Shown: positions 13,546 through 17,140 of the stretch, piece after piece
Layout of the letters: each line of letters opens with the position of its first letter
How positions within the stretch are numbered: position 1 is the stretch's first letter
Assembly: GCA_955652255.1 (NCBI GenBank)
Contig: CATPAW010000172.1
Location: forward strand, 1-17,140
Length of the DNA: 17,140 nt
Direction of reading: 5' to 3'
Source of the DNA: an uncultured Chthoniobacterales bacterium
GTDB taxonomy: Bacteria; Verrucomicrobiota; Verrucomicrobiia; Chthoniobacterales; UBA10450
Notes under the pieces: model-generated
The model's database searches: none
What the model was told of the DNA's origin: nothing
The model's input: only the letters and a program-made list of their open reading frames with translations
Made by a program: the position numbers and the translations under genes

Positions 13546-14574
13546 ATGAAAAAGAAGTTGTACGTCGTAGTCGCGGTGGCGGTGCTTGGTTTTATGTCAA
13601 GGGTGCTGGTTGCGCAATCGACCAAGCCGATGATGAAAGCAATCGTCGTCCATGAGTATGGCGGCCCGGAAGTTTTGAAATACGAAGATGTGCCGCGCCC
13701 GTTACCGAAGGAGAACGAAATTTTGGTCAAGGTGATCGCTGCCGGTGTGAACCCGGTGGATTCGGCGGCTCGCTCTCAAAAATTCGCGCAGTTTCTAAAC
13801 ATCAAATTGCCGGCAATTCCGGGATACGATATTGCGGGAGTGGTCGAGAAGACCGGCGCGACCGTCACGAAGTTCAAAGCGGGCGACCCGGTGTACGCAT
13901 ACATCGCGTTGGACAAAGGAGGGGGTTATGCCGAGTACGCGCTTGCAACTGAAAAGGCGACATCGCCCAAGCCAAAGTCTCTCAACTACGCGGCGGCTGC
14001 GGCGGTGCCGCTCGTCTCGTTGACGGCGTGGCAAGCGCTCGTCGACACTGCGAAACTAAGCGCGGGCCAGACCGTGCTTATTCATGGCGGCTCGGGCGGC
14101 GTGGGAAGTTTTGCGATTCAAATCGCGAAAGCGCGAGGCGCGAAAGTGTTCGCGACAGCGTCGACGCCAAATCAAGATTTGCTCAAGCAACTCGGCGCAG
14201 ACGTGGCGATCGATTACACGAAACAAAAATTCGAGGACGTCGCGAAGGATGTCGATGTGGTGCTCGATTCGGTCGGAAAAGACACGCTCGCCCGTTCCTA
14301 CGGGATCGTGAAGAAGGGCGGCATTATCGTGTCGCTAGTGGCACGACCCGATCAGGCGGAGCTCGACAAGCACGGGATTCGCGGTGCGCCGCTTGGCGTA
14401 GAGCCGAACTCTGATGAACTGGCCGAGATAACAAAGTTAATCGACGAGAGAAAGATCAAGGTGATCGTCTCGCAAACGTTGCCGCTGGCGGAAGCGGCCA
14501 AGGCACAGACACAGGCCGATACCCATCACACGCGCGGCAAGATCGTTCTCAAGGTGGCGGAGGAACCGAAGTAG
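13546..14574 (+). CDS. Quinone oxidoreductase-like MDR protein with a signal peptide
   Basis: The 342-residue product is a medium-chain dehydrogenase/reductase without catalytic zinc. The GroES-like N-terminal domain has MKAIVVHEYGGPEVLKYEDVP (30-50), AAGVNPVDSAAR (65-76) and PGYDIAGVVEKTGA (92-105). The Rossmann domain has HGGSGGVGSFAIQIAKARGAK (180-200), the NADPH-binding turn of quinone oxidoreductases. Unusually, it begins with MKKKLYVVVAVAVLGFMSRVLVAQ, a convincing Sec signal peptide. An in-frame ATG at 13528 would add six residues and weaken that signal. The substrate is unknown; NADPH-dependent reduction of quinones or enones is the family's usual reaction. A heptamer repeat array begins directly after the stop. 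Confidence 0.88.
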   Translation: MKKKLYVVVAVAVLGFMSRVLVAQSTKPMMKAIVVHEYGGPEVLKYEDVPRPLPKENEILVKVIAAGVNPVDSAARSQKFAQFLNIKLPAIPGYDIAGVVEKTGATVTKFKAGDPVYAYIALDKGGGYAEYALATEKATSPKPKSLNYAAAAAVPLVSLTAWQALVDTAKLSAGQTVLIHGGSGGVGSFAIQIAKARGAKVFATASTPNQDLLKQLGADVAIDYTKQKFEDVAKDVDVVLDSVGKDTLARSYGIVKKGGIIVSLVARPDQAELDKHGIRGAPLGVEPNSDELAEITKLIDERKIKVIVSQTLPLAEAAKAQTQADTHHTRGKIVLKVAEEPK

Positions 14575-14623
14575 CCAGAAGGCAGAGGCCAGACGTCAGA
14601 GATTAGAGATTAGAGATCAGATG
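14575..14623. repeat. Tandem heptamer array of seven units
   Basis: Starting on the base after the oxidoreductase stop, seven 7-base units follow without a gap: CCAGAAG, GCAGAGG, CCAGACG, TCAGAGA, TTAGAGA, TTAGAGA, TCAGATG. The consensus is TCAGAGR. A related array of five units lies at 15543-15577. Confidence 0.75.
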
Positions 14624-14630
14624 CGTCTGG

Positions 14631-14660
14631 TTCAACATTTCAACCCTTCGACGATTCAAC
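14631..14660. repeat. Octamer-spaced TTCAAC array
   Basis: TTCAAC, TTCAAC, TTCGAC and TTCAAC occur at exact 8-base steps (starts 14631, 14639, 14647, 14655), with variable 2-base spacers. The array lies 16 bases before the next gene's ATG, where it could affect that gene's expression. Confidence 0.55.
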
Positions 14661-14676
14661 GCCGAGCAAAGCGAGC

Positions 14677-15180
14677 ATGAGTTGGGAAGCGATCAACGCG
14701 GTCTCGCAAGTGGTTAGCTCGATCGCGGTCGTCTTGTCGGTGCTGTATCTCGGCATTCAAGTGCACCGGAGCACGCGCGTGGCGAAGCTCGCCACGCAAG
14801 ACGCCGCCGCCACGGCCCTGCGCGATGTGACCAAGCCCTTCATGGAGAACGCGGAGTTGGAACGAATCTGGCGAGTAGGTCTGCAAGATCTCAGCGCACT
14901 CTCCGCCCAAGATCAGGCGCGTTTCTTTCACGCAACTTACCAATTCTTGAAAGCGTTCGAAACGATTCATTTTCATTATGTTTATGGACTCATGGACAGG
15001 GAGCTCTGGGAAGGTTGGCGCGGGCTCCTTCTACATTATATCGCTGCGCCCGGAATCGCTCATTACTGGAAACTTCGTCCGGAAGTTTTTTCCACGCGCT
15101 TTCGGAAATTCGTTAACGCGCTCCAACCTCCGACCGAGCATTACACAGTTGGTAACCTCGTGGGGGAGGAGAGAAAGTAG
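14677..15180 (+). CDS. Membrane-anchored protein of unknown function
   Basis: The 167-residue product has one N-terminal membrane helix (about 8-26: AVSQVVSSIAVVLSVLYLG). It is followed by IQVHRSTRVAKLATQ and a helix-rich soluble part with several aromatic segments (RFFHATYQFLKAFETIHFHYVYGLMDRELW, 92-121). The layout 'MxWEAIxAxxxxVxxxAVVxSxxYLxxQVxxxT' is familiar from a common small hypothetical family in environmental bacteria, but I know no function for it. No neighbour suggests a role. The ATG is preceded by only a weak purine stretch (AAAGCGAGC). The last 40 bases are overlapped in antisense by the doubtful frame at 15141-15515. Confidence 0.75.
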   Translation: MSWEAINAVSQVVSSIAVVLSVLYLGIQVHRSTRVAKLATQDAAATALRDVTKPFMENAELERIWRVGLQDLSALSAQDQARFFHATYQFLKAFETIHFHYVYGLMDRELWEGWRGLLLHYIAAPGIAHYWKLRPEVFSTRFRKFVNALQPPTEHYTVGNLVGEERK

Positions 15181-15515
15181 CAAGATGCCGCTTCTACTTT
15201 GTCATGGGACTCAGCGGTTCGGCTAAGCGCGGTCGTGTTTGCCCGTTGCGCGGTCGCAGTGGTTTTGGAGGATAACCCGGCACGAGGCAGCGCCTTCGCG
15301 GGCGTCTCGGCGGTGATTGAGTCATTCCGAATGCTGACGCACGCGTCGCTCGGATCTTTGCCGGCAAAGCGGCGTTCGCATTCCTGTTTCGCTGATTCAA
15401 ATAACCGGCGATACCTATTGTCGATCGAACGCTGTAACCCCTCGACCAGCTCGTATTTAAGCATCTGATCTTGAATCGCTCTGCCGTCGCCCTGCCGCCC
15501 CGTATTCATGATCAT
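15141..15515 (-). CDS. Doubtful orphan reading frame, possibly a gene fragment
   Basis: The first part (MIMNTGRQGDGRAIQDQMLKYELVEGLQ ... FAGKDPSDACVSIRNDS, residues 1-67) has a protein-like composition. The rest (about 68-124) is Ser/Thr/Ala/Arg-rich and overlaps the 3' end of the upstream gene in antisense, which argues against it. The same frame stays open upstream of the ATG through ...GVIPAYPW, so the sequence may be the remains of a longer gene. I do not recognise a family. Confidence 0.25.
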   Translation of the reverse strand: MIMNTGRQGDGRAIQDQMLKYELVEGLQRSIDNRYRRLFESAKQECERRFAGKDPSDACVSIRNDSITAETPAKALPRAGLSSKTTATAQRANTTALSRTAESHDKVEAASCYFLSSPTRLPTV

Positions 15516-15542
15516 CCATGGATAAGCAGGAATTACGCCGAA

Positions 15543-15577
15543 ACAGAGGTCAGAGATCAGATGTCGGAGGTCAGCGG
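15543..15577. repeat. Tandem heptamer array of five units
   Basis: Five 7-base units follow without a gap: ACAGAGG, TCAGAGA, TCAGATG, TCGGAGG, TCAGCGG. It is the same family as the array at 14575-14623, sharing TCAGAGA and TCAGATG. It lies in a non-coding stretch. Confidence 0.7.
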
Positions 15578-15663
15578 CGGAATTCGTGCTTTGTCCCGGA
15601 TAAGTGACCGACGTGGGTAGCTGCTCCGGCTAAAAATCCGCGCAATCCGCGGTTAGAAGGTTT

Positions 15664-15686
15664 GCCGCTGAGACGGCGGCCTCTAC
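15664..15686. repeat. Half REP-like hairpin downstream of the DUF885 gene
   Basis: GCCGC (15664-15668) and GCGGC (15676-15680) pair around a 7-base loop, and CTCTACA follows. Read on the minus strand this is TGTAGAGGCCGCC, a single-hairpin relative of the double repeats. It starts 14 bases beyond the DUF885 stop and could end its transcription. Confidence 0.6.
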
Positions 15687-15699
15687 AACCGGTCAATCA

Positions 15700-17140
15700 T
15701 CACTTTTCACTCGTCACCTTTTGTATTGACGTCGCATCGTCGAGCAAAATCCATTCGATGATTGAAACAGGCAGGCTGCCGTTCTTGATCAGATCATCGT
15801 GAAATTGGCCGAGCCGGAATTTGTCACCTTGTCGATCTTTGTAACGGCCAAGTAGATTCATGATCTGCCACTTGCCGACGATATAACTGATCTTTTGCGT
15901 AGGACTCGAGGCCGCGCCGGCTGCTTCGCCTTCCGCCGCTTCGCGATCAAGACCGCCGGCTTCCATGAAATATTTCACTGCTTGCTCGAAGCTCCATCGG
16001 CCGGTGTGCAGGTTCACGTCCACGCCGATCCGCGCCGCGCGATAACGCGACAAGCGAAGAATTTGCCCCTGGGCCGCGGAGTTGTTTGGATACAAGCCGG
16101 TACGCATTAACATTTCCTCGCCGTAAAGCGCCCAGCCTTCGACAAACACGCCGTCCTGATGCTGACGGCGAATTTCTTCGCTCAAGTGGTTCGCGATCGA
16201 GAGCTGCAAAAAATGTCCGGGAATACCTTCATGTCCGAGGATGGGCCGCGGGTCTTCGATCGCGGCGCGAATATAAAAGTTCTTCGATTGCGGATTGTAC
16301 GTCGGGATGAAATAAAAACCGGTCGGGTCCTTGTCGTAAACGCCGGGCGGATTCATGAAACCGCCGGGACTGGTTGGTTTGAATGCCTCCGGCAACTGCC
16401 GGATTTGAAACGCGCCAAGATATTCGGGCAACGTGACCAGATTGTGTTCTTTCAGGAAATTAATCATCTCCTGCTCGCGACTTTCGTAGGCTTTCAAGAA
16501 CGCGGCCTGGTCGGGCGGAATGTTCGCGCTACGTGCCGGATCGGGATCGGCTAGTTTCGGGTCGGGGAGAAGCGCTTCGAGCGCGCGATAACGCGCCAGC
16601 TCCGCGCGTCCGATCATTTCGACTTCCGCGCCGGTGAGCGGCAGGAGTAGGACATGCTTGAGGTAATAATTGTAATTCGCTTCGCCCATCGGCGCGAAGT
16701 CCACCATCTTTGGCAATCGTTTCTCCAGTTCATCGGCGTAAACATGCAAAGCGACGAGCGCCGCATCGCGCGCTTTCACGAGTTCGTCGTGCTCGTTAGG
16801 CGCAAGATCGACATCGAGCGCCATCAAACTGTTGTTCAGGAGCGGATCAATCGAGCGCGCCGATTGAATGGCGAGCTGCGCGTAAAGTTTTACCGGATTT
16901 TGCAAATTGCTCAGGCTCTGCTTCAGCATCGCCGGCATTTGCTGTAACCGCGCCGCCGCCGCTACAGCGCGCTTGCGCGTCGCGTCGTATTCCTTTTTCA
17001 GCAGCGAAAAAATGCCGTTCACGCATTCGCCGACGTAAACCTGCGGATTCGTCCGCTCGAATTTGAGCACGCGGTCCTGAAAATCGACGTCCTCCAGTTG
17101 CGCGCGAAAAAGAATCGCGTCGATGCGATCGTCCTTCGGC
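15700..17140 (-). CDS. DUF885-family metallopeptidase-like protein, N-terminus outside the window
   Basis: About 480 codons are visible and the frame is open to the right edge, so the start is missing. The frame stays open above the GTG at 17070, reading PKDDRIDAILFRAQLEDVDF before it, so 17070 is not the true start. The diagnostic motif is H-E-G-I-P-G-H (16233-16213) in LGHEGIPGHFLQLS, as in DUF885, a family resembling zinc-dependent carboxypeptidases. Downstream, GWALYGEEML (the third-ligand region) and the conserved R-YRAAR-GVDVNLHTG helix are also present. Members are usually secreted, but the signal-peptide region lies outside the window. A half repeat follows the TGA. The family is clear; the substrate is not. 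Confidence 0.88.
   Translation of the reverse strand, partial: PKDDRIDAILFRAQLEDVDFQDRVLKFERTNPQVYVGECVNGIFSLLKKEYDATRKRAVAAAARLQQMPAMLKQSLSNLQNPVKLYAQLAIQSARSIDPLLNNSLMALDVDLAPNEHDELVKARDAALVALHVYADELEKRLPKMVDFAPMGEANYNYYLKHVLLLPLTGAEVEMIGRAELARYRALEALLPDPKLADPDPARSANIPPDQAAFLKAYESREQEMINFLKEHNLVTLPEYLGAFQIRQLPEAFKPTSPGGFMNPPGVYDKDPTGFYFIPTYNPQSKNFYIRAAIEDPRPILGHEGIPGHFLQLSIANHLSEEIRRQHQDGVFVEGWALYGEEMLMRTGLYPNNSAAQGQILRLSRYRAARIGVDVNLHTGRWSFEQAVKYFMEAGGLDREAAEGEAAGAASSPTQKISYIVGKWQIMNLLGRYKDRQGDKFRLGQFHDDLIKNGSLPVSIIEWILLDDATSIQKVTSEK

Noticed and set aside
16960..16985. CTGTAGCGGCGG on the minus strand inside the DUF885 gene, like a repeat tip
   Set aside because: It encodes an Ala-rich A-V-A-A-A-A stretch and no hairpin follows, so GCG-rich coding explains it as well as a repeat insertion.
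13..17140. tRNA, rRNA, CRISPR, phage or transposase genes
   Set aside because: None found on either strand on reading; no RAYT transposase accompanies the palindromic repeats in this window.

Overview
The window is about 17 kb of bacterial chromosome with GC-rich coding sequence. Gene content and style point to a soil-type Verrucomicrobiota bacterium, perhaps of the Chthoniobacterales / Udaeobacter kind. The clues are short palindromic intergenic repeats with CTGTAG tips, heptamer repeat arrays, few clear Shine-Dalgarno sites, and many secreted orphan proteins. This placement is an inference from gene style; no rRNA or other marker gene is present. I see no prophage, insertion sequence, CRISPR array, tRNA or rRNA.

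Layout. (1) 1-206: start of a small lipoprotein gene on the minus strand, running off the left edge. (2) 293-2295: molybdenum cofactor genes moaA, moaC and a mogA/moaB-type gene on the plus strand, with two palindromic repeats beside them. (3) 2357-4002, minus strand: the short tail of a lost gene, a secreted M23 peptidase and a secreted SecD-P1-like protein. (4) 4058-5401, plus strand: a secreted BsuPI-domain protein and a PHP-family phosphatase. (5) 5450-7384, minus strand: the dnaX-ybaB replication pair. It is separated from the PHP gene by a repeat that holds both stop codons. (6) 7448-10215, plus strand: a phospholipase D-like protein, a secreted P1-family self-processing aminopeptidase and a bactofilin. 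(7) 10504-10737: a small, very basic protein, minus strand. (8) 10829-12902: the NfeD-type membrane protease and its slipin partner. (9) 12949-15180: a secreted small protein, a quinone-oxidoreductase-like protein with a signal peptide, and a membrane-anchored protein of unknown role. (10) 15181-15699: mostly non-coding, with a doubtful reading frame, a heptamer array and a half repeat. (11) 15700-17140: a DUF885 metallopeptidase-like protein, minus strand, running off the right edge.

Most of this is ordinary housekeeping and envelope biology. Two observations stand out. First, dnaX carries an in-frame A AAA AAG slippery heptamer at codons 384-386. It is followed at once by a GC-rich hairpin that looks like one of the genome's own palindromic repeats. 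A -1 shift there would give a 426-residue protein, close to the size of the E. coli gamma subunit. Second, the CTGTAG tips of the intergenic repeats supply an in-frame Leu-stop (CTG TAG) to moaC, the PHP phosphatase, ybaB and a gene remnant, so the repeats appear to sit precisely at gene ends. I found no obvious new multi-gene system.
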